A DNA stretch of 64,000 bases from Thermosediminibacterales bacterium (GTDB taxonomy: Bacteria; Bacillota; Thermosediminibacteria; Koleobacterales; JARRCM01), in assembly GCA_029982205.1 (NCBI GenBank), contig JARRCM010000001.1, forward strand, positions 1-64,000. Reading direction: 5' to 3'. Positions 55,834 through 64,000 of the stretch are shown here, piece after piece. Under the pieces are notes generated by a model, which saw only the letters and a list, made by a program, of their open reading frames with translations, had not been told where the DNA came from and searched no databases. Each line of letters opens with the position of its first letter. The stretch's first letter is position 1. The translations under genes and the position numbers were made by a program.

Positions 55834-58800
55834 TCAGTCTGAAACTGTTAATTCAGCCTTTTTCTGGTTTTCTGTTTCTATTTTTATGTTTCTATAGCGG
55901 CTCATGCCGGTTCCGGCTGGAACCAGTTTGCCTATGATAACGTTTTCTTTTAAACCCAATAACGGATCTATTTTTCCTTTAATAGCAGCATCTGTTAATA
56001 CCCTGGTTGTCTCCTGGAAAGAAGCAGCTGACAGGAAGGAATCTGTTGCAAGCGATGCTTTGGTTATTCCAAGAAGCACCCGTCGAGCTTCAGCTGGTTT
56101 GCCTCCTTGTTTTATTATTTTATTGTTTTCTTCTTCAAATTCTAATATGTCTATCAGACTGCCTGGAAGCAAATCGGTATCTCCCGCATTTTCAACCTTG
56201 ACCTTTTTCAACATCTGTCTAATGATTATTTCAATATGTTTATCATTTATATCTACTCCCTGAAGCCTGTAAACTTTTTGCACTTCCTGTAATAGATAAT
56301 CTTGAACCCCATAAACTCCTTTAATTTTAAGAATATCATGCGGATTTACCGACCCTTCAGTTAGTTCATCACCGGCTTCAATAGTTGCTCCGTCTTCAAC
56401 CTTCAGTCTTGCGCCGTAAGGTATCTGATAAACCTTTTTATCTCCGTTATCTGCAGTTATCTGTATTTCACGTTTTTTTCTGCTTTCTATTACCTTAACT
56501 TTTCCTGAAATTTCGGATATGATAGCCTGACCTTTAGGCTTACGGGCTTCAAAAAGTTCCTCAACCCTTGGCAGACCCTGGGTGATATCATCTCCAGCGA
56601 TACCTCCTGTATGGAATGTACGCATTGTAAGCTGTGTTCCAGGTTCGCCTATTGATTGAGCAGCTATTATTCCTACTGCTTCACCAATGTCAACAATCTT
56701 ACCTGTAGCTAGGTTTCTGCCATAACATTTGACACATACTCCGTGACGTGTTCTGCAGGTAAAAACTGAACGTATTTTTACCTGGGTAATACCTGCTTCA
56801 ACTATTTCCTGCGCAGTGTCTTCATCTATTTCTTGCTGAGCAGGTACAATGATATTTCCTGTTTCAGGGTGAATTATGTCTTCTGCCGCTATACGTCCAA
56901 TAATCCTATCTTCCAAAGATTCAATGACTTCTCCACCGTCTTTTATTTCTTTTACTACAATACCTTCCGTAGTGCCGCAATCAGTTTCTCGAACAATAAC
57001 ATCCTGGCTAACATCTACTAACCTCCTGGTTAAGTAACCTGAGTCCGCTGTTCTAAGTGCTGTATCTGCAAGCCCTTTTCTAGCACCATGAGTTGATGTA
57101 AAATATTCGAGCACCGTTAACCCTTCTCGGAAATTAGCTCTTATAGGCAGTTCAATTATTTTACCCGAAGGATCAGCCATAAGCCCTCTCATTCCTGCAA
57201 GCTGGCGGATCTGCTGTTGGTTACCTCTAGCGCCCGAATTGGCCATCATGTAGACCGGATTAAATTTGTCAAGAGATTTCATCAGCATCTCAGATACTTT
57301 CTCTGTTGCTTTAGTCCAGATATCTATAACTCTTTCATATCTTTCTTCTTCAGAAATTAGACCTCTTCTAAACTGAAGTTCAACTTCATCTACCTGTTCG
57401 TCAGCTTTAGATAGAATTTCTTCTTTCTGGGAGGGTATCTCTAAATCTGTAACGCCAATGGTAAGACCGGCTTTTGTAGCATAATCAAAACCTAGTTTTT
57501 TCAATGCATCAAGAACTCTAGCAGTGGTAGTGGTACCGTGTTTTCTATAACAACGTGCAACGATTTTCCCTAATATTTTTTTGTCTACAAGTCTATTCAA
57601 TTCAGGTTCAAACAACATGTCAGGATTGCTTCTATCTACAAATCCCAGGTCTTGTGGAATTACTTCATTCAATATTATCCTTCCAGGTGTGGTTTCCACT
57701 AATTTTGATACTTTTCTACCATCTATTTCCTTGGTAACCCTTACTTTTATTTTTGCGTGAAGTTCCACTGCTCCAGTTTGGTATGCCATGATAGCTTCAT
57801 TAAAATCTTTAAAAACTCTACCCTCACCTTTAGCGCCGTCTTTATCAATAGTTAGATAATAACAACCAATAACCATATCTTGGGTAGGTGTGACTACCGG
57901 TCGGCCATCCTGGGGTTTTAAAATGTTATGAGCAGAAAGCATAAGCAACCTTGCTTCAGCTTGGGCTTCTGCAGATAGAGGGACATGAACTGCCATTTGG
58001 TCACCATCAAAGTCAGCGTTATATGCTGTACATACCAGCGGATGTATCTGTATTGCCCTGCCTTCAACAAGTATCGGCTCAAACGCCTGAATACCCAATC
58101 TATGAAGCGTAGGTGCCCTGTTCAAAAGTACAGGGTGTTCCTTTATAACATCTTCCAAAACATCCCATACTTCAGGCTTAACCCTTTCTACCATACGTTT
58201 TGCACTTTTTATATTCGAAGCAAAGCCTTCTTTGACAAGTTTTTTCATTACAAAGGGTTTAAAAAGCTCTAATGCCATTTCTTTCGGCAGGCCACATTGA
58301 TATAGTTTAAGATCAGGGCCTACAACTATAACAGATCGGCCGGAATAATCCACCCTTTTCCCCAATAGATTCTGGCGGAATCGCCCTTGTTTACCTTTCA
58401 ACATATCGCTTAAAGATTTTAAAGGTCGGTTACCCGGCCCTGTAACGGGACGCCCTCTGCGTCCGTTATCAATAAGAGCATCAACAGCTTCCTGGAGCAT
58501 TCGCTTTTCATTTCTTACAATGATATCAGGTGCTCCTAAATCCAGAAGCCTCTTAAGGCGATTGTTTCTGTTTATAACCCTGCGATAAAGGTCATTAAGA
58601 TCTGAAGTAGCGAATCTGCCTCCGTCTAATTGGACCATAGGTCGTAAATCTGGAGGAATCACAGGTATAACCTCCAGAATCATCCATTCCGGTCGATTCC
58701 CGGACTTCCTAAAAGCTTCAACAACTTCTAGCCTCCTGATACTCCGAACCTTTTTTTGGCCTGATGATTCTTTTAGTTCTTTACGAAGCTGTTTTGCAAG

Positions 58801-59358
58801 TTTATCAAGATCAATCTCTTCTAACAATTGTTTAATAGCCTCTGCACCCATACCTGCTTTAAAAGCTTTTCCATATTTATCACGATATTCTCTATATTCT
58901 TTTTCTGTGAGTAATTGTTTTTTCATCAAAGGCGTGTCACCTGGATCAATAACAATGTAATTTGCAAAATAAAGCACTTTTTCCAGCGAACGCGGAGACA
59001 TATCCAGTATCAAACCCATACGGCTTGGAATACCTTTAAAATACCATATGTGGGATACCGGTGCAGCAAGCTCAATATGACCCATTCTTTCACGTCGAAC
59101 TTTTGATTTCGTGACTTCAACACCACATTTATCACAAACTATTCCTTTATACCTTACCCTTTTGTATTTTCCGCAATGGCACTCCCAGTCTTTGATTGGG
59201 CCAAAAATCTTTTCACAAAATAATCCCTGTTTTTCCGGCTTTAATGTTCTGTAATTTATCGTTTCAGGTTTTTTTACCTCGCCTCGAGACCATTCGCGAA
59301 TCTGTTCAGGTGAAGCCAATCCTATACGTATTGATTCGAAATTATTAAGGTCTAACAA
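55834..59358 (-). CDS. rpoC: DNA-directed RNA polymerase beta' subunit
   Basis: Product of 1174 residues, Firmicutes length. N-terminal zinc site Cys60, Cys62, Cys75, Cys78; catalytic Mg loop [12 protein letters not shown] near 450; bridge-helix and trigger-loop region with [28 protein letters not shown] near 900-930; second zinc cluster with [13 protein letters not shown] near 880. Start codon TTG at 59358, with GGGAGAG 6 nt upstream. No internal insertion such as the proteobacterial SI3 is seen. Confidence 0.98.
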   Translation of the reverse strand: MLDLNNFESIRIGLASPEQIREWSRGEVKKPETINYRTLKPEKQGLFCEKIFGPIKDWECHCGKYKRVRYKGIVCDKCGVEVTKSKVRRERMGHIELAAPVSHIWYFKGIPSRMGLILDMSPRSLEKVLYFANYIVIDPGDTPLMKKQLLTEKEYREYRDKYGKAFKAGMGAEAIKQLLEEIDLDKLAKQLRKELKESSGQKKVRSIRRLEVVEAFRKSGNRPEWMILEVIPVIPPDLRPMVQLDGGRFATSDLNDLYRRVINRNNRLKRLLDLGAPDIIVRNEKRMLQEAVDALIDNGRRGRPVTGPGNRPLKSLSDMLKGKQGRFRQNLLGKRVDYSGRSVIVVGPDLKLYQCGLPKEMALELFKPFVMKKLVKEGFASNIKSAKRMVERVKPEVWDVLEDVIKEHPVLLNRAPTLHRLGIQAFEPILVEGRAIQIHPLVCTAYNADFDGDQMAVHVPLSAEAQAEARLLMLSAHNILKPQDGRPVVTPTQDMVIGCYYLTIDKDGAKGEGRVFKDFNEAIMAYQTGAVELHAKIKVRVTKEIDGRKVSKLVETTPGRIILNEVIPQDLGFVDRSNPDMLFEPELNRLVDKKILGKIVARCYRKHGTTTTARVLDALKKLGFDYATKAGLTIGVTDLEIPSQKEEILSKADEQVDEVELQFRRGLISEEERYERVIDIWTKATEKVSEMLMKSLDKFNPVYMMANSGARGNQQQIRQLAGMRGLMADPSGKIIELPIRANFREGLTVLEYFTSTHGARKGLADTALRTADSGYLTRRLVDVSQDVIVRETDCGTTEGIVVKEIKDGGEVIESLEDRIIGRIAAEDIIHPETGNIIVPAQQEIDEDTAQEIVEAGITQVKIRSVFTCRTRHGVCVKCYGRNLATGKIVDIGEAVGIIAAQSIGEPGTQLTMRTFHTGGIAGDDITQGLPRVEELFEARKPKGQAIISEISGKVKVIESRKKREIQITADNGDKKVYQIPYGARLKVEDGATIEAGDELTEGSVNPHDILKIKGVYGVQDYLLQEVQKVYRLQGVDINDKHIEIIIRQMLKKVKVENAGDTDLLPGSLIDILEFEEENNKIIKQGGKPAEARRVLLGITKASLATDSFLSAASFQETTRVLTDAAIKGKIDPLLGLKENVIIGKLVPAGTGMSRYRNIKIETENQKKAELTVSD

Positions 59359-59417
59359 TGGCCTCTCTCCCTTCTGAGTTTTTAGAAACCCGTTAATTAA
59401 TTATTATACCATCTTCC

Positions 59418-62400
59418 CTACTTGTAAAAATCATCATCTTCATCATTGTAATCACTGTGTTGGTAATCATCACCAAATTCATCTTCAACAACCAAATCAT
59501 CTTCATCGTCTAGGTTGAGGTCTTCATCATCCAAATCAATGTCTTCAGATTCTTCATAATCTTCATCGACTTCTTCCTGCTGATCATTATCATCATTTCT
59601 TTCTTCCGTACCCTCTATATTAACTTTAAGTTCTTCTAATGTATCTTCATCATCGTCATCAGATTCTTTTATTTCTATTTCTTCCTGTTCTTCGGAAAGA
59701 ACCTTTACATCAAGACACAAACTCTGAAGTTCTTTTATTAAAACCTTAAAAGATTCAGGAACTCCAGGTTCTGGAACGTTTTCCCCTTTCACAATTGCTT
59801 CATATGTTTTAACCCTTCCCACAACATCGTCAGATTTTACAGTCAAAAGTTCCTGCAGGGTATATGCAGCTCCATATGCTTCTAAAGCCCAAACTTCCAT
59901 TTCTCCAAACCTCTGCCCGCCAAACTGGGCTTTTCCTCCTAAGGGCTGCTGCGTCACCAGCGAATAAGGCCCTGTTGACCTTGCATGAATCTTGTCATCC
60001 ACAAGGTGAGCAAGTTTTAACATGTACATATAACCTACAGTAACAGGGTTATCAAAAGGTTCTCCAGTTCTTCCGTCATAAAGAACAGTTTTTCCATTTT
60101 CAGGTAATTTAGCGAGTTTAAATGTCTCAATCAATTCCTCTTCAGTAGCGCCATCAAAAACCGGAGTAGCCACATGCCATCCCAAAGCTTTTGCAGCCCA
60201 ACCTAAATGAGTTTCGAGAACCTGACCTATATTCATTCTAGACGGAACTCCTAATGGATTTAATACAATTTCAACAGGTGTACCGTCTGGTAGAAACGGC
60301 ATATCTTCTTCAGGAAGGATTTTCGATATTACTCCTTTGTTTCCATGGCGTCCAGCCATTTTATCTCCTTCAGATATTTTTCGTTTTTGAGCTATATACA
60401 CTCTTACAAGCTTATTTATTCCGGGAGGTAGCTCATCGCCATTTTCCCTGGAAAAAACTTTAACATCCACAACAATACCAGATTCACCATGTGGTACTTT
60501 TAATGACGTATCTCTTACTTCACGGGCTTTTTCTCCGAATATCGCTCGAAGTAATCGTTCTTCAGCCGTCAGCTCAGTTTCTCCCTTAGGTGTAACCTTC
60601 CCTACAAGTATATCTCCAGCTCTGACTTCCGCTCCCGGACGAATTATTCCCCTTTCGTCCAGGTCCTTTAAGGCATCTTCTCCAACGTTAGGAATATCCC
60701 TCGTTATTTCCTCAGGGCCTAACTTAGTGTCACGAGCTTCAGCTTCGTATTCTTCAATATGAATTGAAGTAAACACATCATCTTTAACAAGTTTTTCACT
60801 AATCAAAATAGCATCTTCATAGTTATATCCTTCCCACGGCATAAATGCAATCAAAACATTACGACCTAGAGCTAGTTCTCCCATATCTGTAGAAGGGCCA
60901 TCAGCTATAACATCTCCTTTTTTGACTTTCATGCCTTTTTTAACTATAGGTTTCTGGTTTATACAGGTACCTTGATTTGACCTCATAAATTTTTGAAGTT
61001 TGTAAACATCAACAGCAGAAGTATCATTAGAGCTTAGATCAGTTTTTCTAATAACTATTTCCCTTGCGGTCACTCTCTCCACAACACCATCATTTTTTGC
61101 CACGATAACAACACCAGAATCCAGCGCCGCTTTATATTCGATCCCTGTTCCTACAAGGGGTGCTTCTGTGGTGAGCAAAGGCACAGCCTGTCGCTGCATG
61201 TTTGATCCCATTAATGCGCGGTTAGCATCATCATTCTCTAAGAAAGGTATAAGAGATGTAGCGACACTAACCAACTGTTTTGGGGACACGTCCATGTAAT
61301 CTATTTCCTCTGAGGGAACTACAAGGATTTGATCACGATGCCTTGCCGTAACTCTTTTGTGTACAAACCTGCCTTCATCATCAAGTGGAGCGTTTGCCTG
61401 TGCAATTATATACTCATCTTCTTCATCAGCGGTAAGGTACTCAATCTCATCAGTAACTACCCCTCGTTCTTTATCTACTTTACGGTATGGAGTCTCTATA
61501 AACCCATATTCATTTATCCGAGCATACGTACTTAATGAACCTATAAGACCGATGTTAGGCCCTTCAGGGGTTTCAATTGGGCACATTCTTCCATAGTGTG
61601 AATGATGAACATCTCTAACCTCAAAACCTGCCCTTTCACGGCTTAATCCACCTGGGCCTAAAGCACTAAGTCGTCGTTTATGTGTCAGTTCCGCAAGAGG
61701 ATTTGTTTGGTCCATAAATTGAGAAAGCTGACTGCTTCCGAAAAACTCTTTAATAACTGCTACAACAGGCCGTATATTAATTAACGCTTGAGGGGTTATT
61801 ACATCAACATCTTGGATTGTCATTCGTTCCTTAACAACTCGCTCCATCCGCGCAAGGCCAATCCTAAACTGGTTTTGCAAAAGTTCACCCACAGACCTTA
61901 ATCGGCGATTGCCGAGATGGTCTATATCATCAATTGAGCCTATTTTATGAAAAAGGTTTAATAAATAGTTTATAGAGGCGATGATATCTTCTTTTGTAAT
62001 GTACTTTTCGTCTCTGGGTTTAACTTCATTATTTTCTTTTTTAAAACCGTTTCCTAATACTTTAACTACACTGCCATCAGGTGCAATTACTCTAACTTCA
62101 TTTATTCCTGCCTTTTCTATTTCTAATGCCATTTTACGGGATATTTTTTGGCCTGATTCCACTATAATTTCTTTCGTTTCAGGATGAACAATAGTTTCGG
62201 CTGCTTTCAAACCCACAATCCGTTTCCTGATTGCAAGTTTTTTGTTAAACTTGTATCTACCAACATTTGCAAGGTCGTATCGTTTGGGGTCAAAAAACAT
62301 ACTTTCCAATAAAGACCTTGCATTTTCTACAGTGGGAGGTTCACCTGGTCTTAGCCTTTTGTATATTTCTAACAATGCTTCCTCTTCACTATCTGTATTA

Positions 62401-63068
62401 TCTTTATCAAATGTTTTTTTTATTCTTTCATCTTCACCGTACAGTTCAATAATATCGCTATTGGTTCCATAACCTAGAGCCCTTATCAATACCGTAATAG
62501 GCAGTTTTCGCGTTCTATCAACCCTTACATAAACAATTTCATTGCTGTCAGTTTCCATTTCCAGCCATGTGCCTCGATTCGGAATAACCGTCCCTGAAAA
62601 AAGAACTTTCCCGTTTTTATCTATTTGTTCACTATAGTAAACACCAGGTGACCTTACAAGCTGACTTACTATTACTCTTTCAGCTCCGTTTATAATAAAC
62701 GTCCCTTTTTCAGTCATAAGTGGAAAGTCTCCCATGAAAACTTCCTGTTCTTTGACTTCTCCGGTTTCTTTATTAATCAAACGAACTCTAACCTTTAATG
62801 GGGCAGCATAAGTAACATCTCTTTCTTTACATTCTTCCACAGAATATTTTGGGTTTTCATCAAGTTTATAGTCTACAAATTCTAAAATGAGGTTTCCGGT
62901 AAAATCTTCTATCGGCGATATGTCTTCAAAAATCTCTTTTAACCCTTCTTCTAAAAACCACTTGTAGGAATCATGCTGGATTTCTATAAGGTTTGGTAGT
63001 TCCATGACCGAATCTATTTTTGAAAAACTTTGCCGAACTCTTTTACCCAGCTTAACAGGATGTACCAT
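59418..63068 (-). CDS. rpoB: DNA-directed RNA polymerase beta subunit with long acidic C-terminal tail
   Basis: Product of 1216 residues. [15 protein letters not shown] start, the rifampicin-binding cluster [35 protein letters not shown] sequence near 460 with all usual susceptible residues, and the conserved C-terminal clamp segment [26 protein letters not shown] near 1070-1095. After the conserved end, the last 87 residues (from about 1130) contain 47 Asp or Glu, forming a low-complexity acidic tail. ATG is 7 nt behind GGGGTGAGG. It forms the catalytic core with RpoC. Confidence 0.98.
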   Translation of the reverse strand: MVHPVKLGKRVRQSFSKIDSVMELPNLIEIQHDSYKWFLEEGLKEIFEDISPIEDFTGNLILEFVDYKLDENPKYSVEECKERDVTYAAPLKVRVRLINKETGEVKEQEVFMGDFPLMTEKGTFIINGAERVIVSQLVRSPGVYYSEQIDKNGKVLFSGTVIPNRGTWLEMETDSNEIVYVRVDRTRKLPITVLIRALGYGTNSDIIELYGEDERIKKTFDKDNTDSEEEALLEIYKRLRPGEPPTVENARSLLESMFFDPKRYDLANVGRYKFNKKLAIRKRIVGLKAAETIVHPETKEIIVESGQKISRKMALEIEKAGINEVRVIAPDGSVVKVLGNGFKKENNEVKPRDEKYITKEDIIASINYLLNLFHKIGSIDDIDHLGNRRLRSVGELLQNQFRIGLARMERVVKERMTIQDVDVITPQALINIRPVVAVIKEFFGSSQLSQFMDQTNPLAELTHKRRLSALGPGGLSRERAGFEVRDVHHSHYGRMCPIETPEGPNIGLIGSLSTYARINEYGFIETPYRKVDKERGVVTDEIEYLTADEEDEYIIAQANAPLDDEGRFVHKRVTARHRDQILVVPSEEIDYMDVSPKQLVSVATSLIPFLENDDANRALMGSNMQRQAVPLLTTEAPLVGTGIEYKAALDSGVVIVAKNDGVVERVTAREIVIRKTDLSSNDTSAVDVYKLQKFMRSNQGTCINQKPIVKKGMKVKKGDVIADGPSTDMGELALGRNVLIAFMPWEGYNYEDAILISEKLVKDDVFTSIHIEEYEAEARDTKLGPEEITRDIPNVGEDALKDLDERGIIRPGAEVRAGDILVGKVTPKGETELTAEERLLRAIFGEKAREVRDTSLKVPHGESGIVVDVKVFSRENGDELPPGINKLVRVYIAQKRKISEGDKMAGRHGNKGVISKILPEEDMPFLPDGTPVEIVLNPLGVPSRMNIGQVLETHLGWAAKALGWHVATPVFDGATEEELIETFKLAKLPENGKTVLYDGRTGEPFDNPVTVGYMYMLKLAHLVDDKIHARSTGPYSLVTQQPLGGKAQFGGQRFGEMEVWALEAYGAAYTLQELLTVKSDDVVGRVKTYEAIVKGENVPEPGVPESFKVLIKELQSLCLDVKVLSEEQEEIEIKESDDDDEDTLEELKVNIEGTEERNDDNDQQEEVDEDYEESEDIDLDDEDLNLDDEDDLVVEDEFGDDYQHSDYNDEDDDFYK

Positions 63069-63106
63069 ATATAATCCTCACCCCTTGTTTTATAAAAGTA
63101 AAATAG

Positions 63107-63145
63107 CCAAAAGCAAGGTATTAGCCCCATCAACCTCGCTTTTGG
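63107..63145 (-). other. Hairpin in rpoB leader
   Basis: On the minus strand CCAAAAGCGAGGT / ACCTTGCTTTTGG form a 13-bp stem with one G-U pair around 13 nt. The wobble pairs only in the minus-strand RNA, which suggests selection on that transcript. It ends about 40 nt before the rpoB start; possible attenuator or stability element. Confidence 0.55.
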
Positions 63146-63325
63146 TTCTTCATCTTTGGTGTATCTATTATAATATTTCCTAAAAACAGAATTTTTATTC
63201 ACATTAAAAACATTTACTTAGCAAGATTATCATAGTTTTATAATTAATAATCGAAAAAAATTATTATTCCTTATAAGCAATAAGCACAATATTTAATTTA
63301 AAAGAAACAATAATTGCAATGTCAA

Positions 63326-63354
63326 ATATTATCACATAACTCACTTTTTGTCAA
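63326..63354 (-). promoter_or_regulatory. Strong sigma-A promoter for rpoB
   Basis: Minus-strand TTGACA (63349-63354), 17-bp spacer ending in TGA, TAATAT (63326-63331): perfect -35 and extended -10. A second TTGACA at 63320-63325 lies directly below with a poorer -10. The predicted leader is about 250 nt. The remainder of the 364-base gap 63069-63432 is AT-rich and contains no gene. Confidence 0.88.
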
Positions 63355-63393
63355 GGAAAATTTTCATAATCTTTTTCAAAGGTTATATAAAAA

Positions 63394-63425
63394 TTAAAGG
63401 GTCTGTTTGATACTAGACCCTTTAA
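63394..63425 (-). terminator. Terminator/attenuator after rplL
   Basis: Perfect 11-bp stem TTAAAGGGTCT/AGACCCTTTAA, 10-nt loop, followed by TTTTT on the minus strand, 7 nt past rplL. It separates rplJL from rpoBC. Confidence 0.88.
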
Positions 63426-63432
63426 CACTGAA

Positions 63433-63804
63433 TTATTTAATTTCAACACCTGCACCGACTTCTTCAAGTTTAGCCTTTATTGATTCAGCCTCTTCTTTGC
63501 TAACCTTTTCTTTAACTGGTTTTGGAGCTCCATCAACAAGAGCTTTGGCTTCTTTTAGCCCAAGACCTGTAATTTCCCTTACTGCTTTTATAACTTTTAT
63601 TTTCTGGTCACCAGCACTTGTGAGCACAACATCAAACTCTGTTTGTTCCTCCTCCTGGGCAGCTTCTGCAGCACCAGGTACTGCTGCCATAGCAACTGGA
63701 GCAGCTGCTGTAACACCAAATTTGTCTTCAAGCTCTTTTACAAGCTCAGCTAATTCCAAGACAGTCATATTTTCAATGGCTTGGATAATTTCTTCTTTAG
63801 TCAT
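63433..63804 (-). CDS. rplL: 50S ribosomal protein L7/L12
   Basis: Product of 123 residues. N-terminal dimerisation helix ([31 protein letters not shown]), Ala-rich hinge (about 32-52) and C-terminal factor-binding domain ([39 protein letters not shown]). Forms the stalk that recruits elongation-factor GTPases together with L10. ATG behind GGGAGGTG. Confidence 0.98.
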   Translation of the reverse strand: MTKEEIIQAIENMTVLELAELVKELEDKFGVTAAAPVAMAAVPGAAEAAQEEEQTEFDVVLTSAGDQKIKVIKAVREITGLGLKEAKALVDGAPKPVKEKVSKEEAESIKAKLEEVGAGVEIK

Positions 63805-63833
63805 TCTGTTTCACCTCCCTGATATGGTATCTC

Positions 63834-64000
63834 TTATGATTGTTTTTTATCTTTAATAGCCTGCAGAGCATAAACAAGGCCCCGCATTGGTCCATTTAAC
63901 ACATTTACCAAACCTGAAATAGGCGCCTGCATTCCTGCTAAAACTTTTGCAATTAACACTTCTCTTGAAGGCAGGTCTGCTAAATTTTTAATACCATTAA
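63834..64000 (-). CDS. rplJ: 50S ribosomal protein L10, C-terminal part (cut by window edge)
   Basis: The last 54 residues are visible, in frame from base 63998: [47 protein letters not shown] is the typical uL10 end, whose long helix binds L7/L12 dimers. It lies 29 bp upstream of rplL, the standard pair. The N-terminus and any L10 leader are outside the window. Confidence 0.93.
   Translation of the reverse strand, partial: NGIKNLADLPSREVLIAKVLAGMQAPISGLVNVLNGPMRGLVYALQAIKDKKQS

Overview
The window reads as chromosome of a low-GC Gram-positive anaerobe of the Clostridia, probably a spore former and possibly thermophilic (Thermoanaerobacterales/Thermosediminibacterales-like). The grounds are the Firmicutes ribosomal-protein order with an L7Ae-like gene between rpoC and rpsL and a KOW gene between map and infA, zinc forms of S4, S14, L24 and L36, a CwlD-type spore-cortex amidase, a DapL-like aminotransferase and a tungsten-type aldehyde:ferredoxin oxidoreductase. 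Many genes start with TTG or GTG behind strong AGGAGG sites. This placement is inference; no 16S gene is present.

Region 1 (1-11260, minus strand) is catabolic. A sigma-54 activator with a PrpR-type sensor domain sits above an operon of a tripartite tricarboxylate-type transporter (tctC-tctB-tctA), a zinc alcohol dehydrogenase, a LarA-like nickel-pincer racemase/epimerase and a PdxA-family dehydrogenase cut by the window edge. A well-formed -24/-12 promoter precedes tctC. Next come an aldehyde:ferredoxin oxidoreductase with a MoaD/ThiS-like partner, and a beta-hydroxyacid dehydrogenase.

Region 2 (11605-18888, the only plus-strand block) is a compact catabolic island: hydantoinase/imidase-type amidohydrolase, isocitrate-lyase-superfamily lyase with the KRCGH motif, IclR regulator, two-subunit aconitase-family hydratase, a 39-residue membrane peptide overlapping a sodium:solute symporter, and an isochorismatase-family amidase that appears to start at ATT. 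My reading is a route for a cyclic imide or related ring: uptake, ring opening, deamidation to a substituted maleate, hydration to a malate and cleavage to pyruvate plus a short acid. It shares its last two steps with clostridial nicotinate fermentation but lacks that pathway's middle enzymes. This is the best candidate for an undescribed system here.

Region 3 (18910-31206, minus strand) is housekeeping: an arginine operon argC-argJ-argB-argF-carA-argG-argH, without argD or carB, behind a promoter overlapped by a near-perfect ARG box; a DapL-like aminotransferase with an ornithine/alanine-racemase-like protein; cwlD; and trxB, whose strong promoter is followed by a CsoR/CstR-like palindrome.

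Region 4 (31400-64000, minus strand) is the large ribosomal and transcription block, in transcription order: rplJ-rplL, terminator, rpoB-rpoC-L7Ae, terminator, rpsL-rpsG-fusA-tuf, terminator, then the S10-spc-alpha genes from rpsJ to rplQ, ecfA1-ecfA2-ecfT, truA, rplM, rpsI. Notable here are a long acidic RpoB tail, a structured rpoB leader with its own promoter, and a tuf gene of unusual composition. No rRNA, tRNA, CRISPR array, insertion sequence or prophage was seen.
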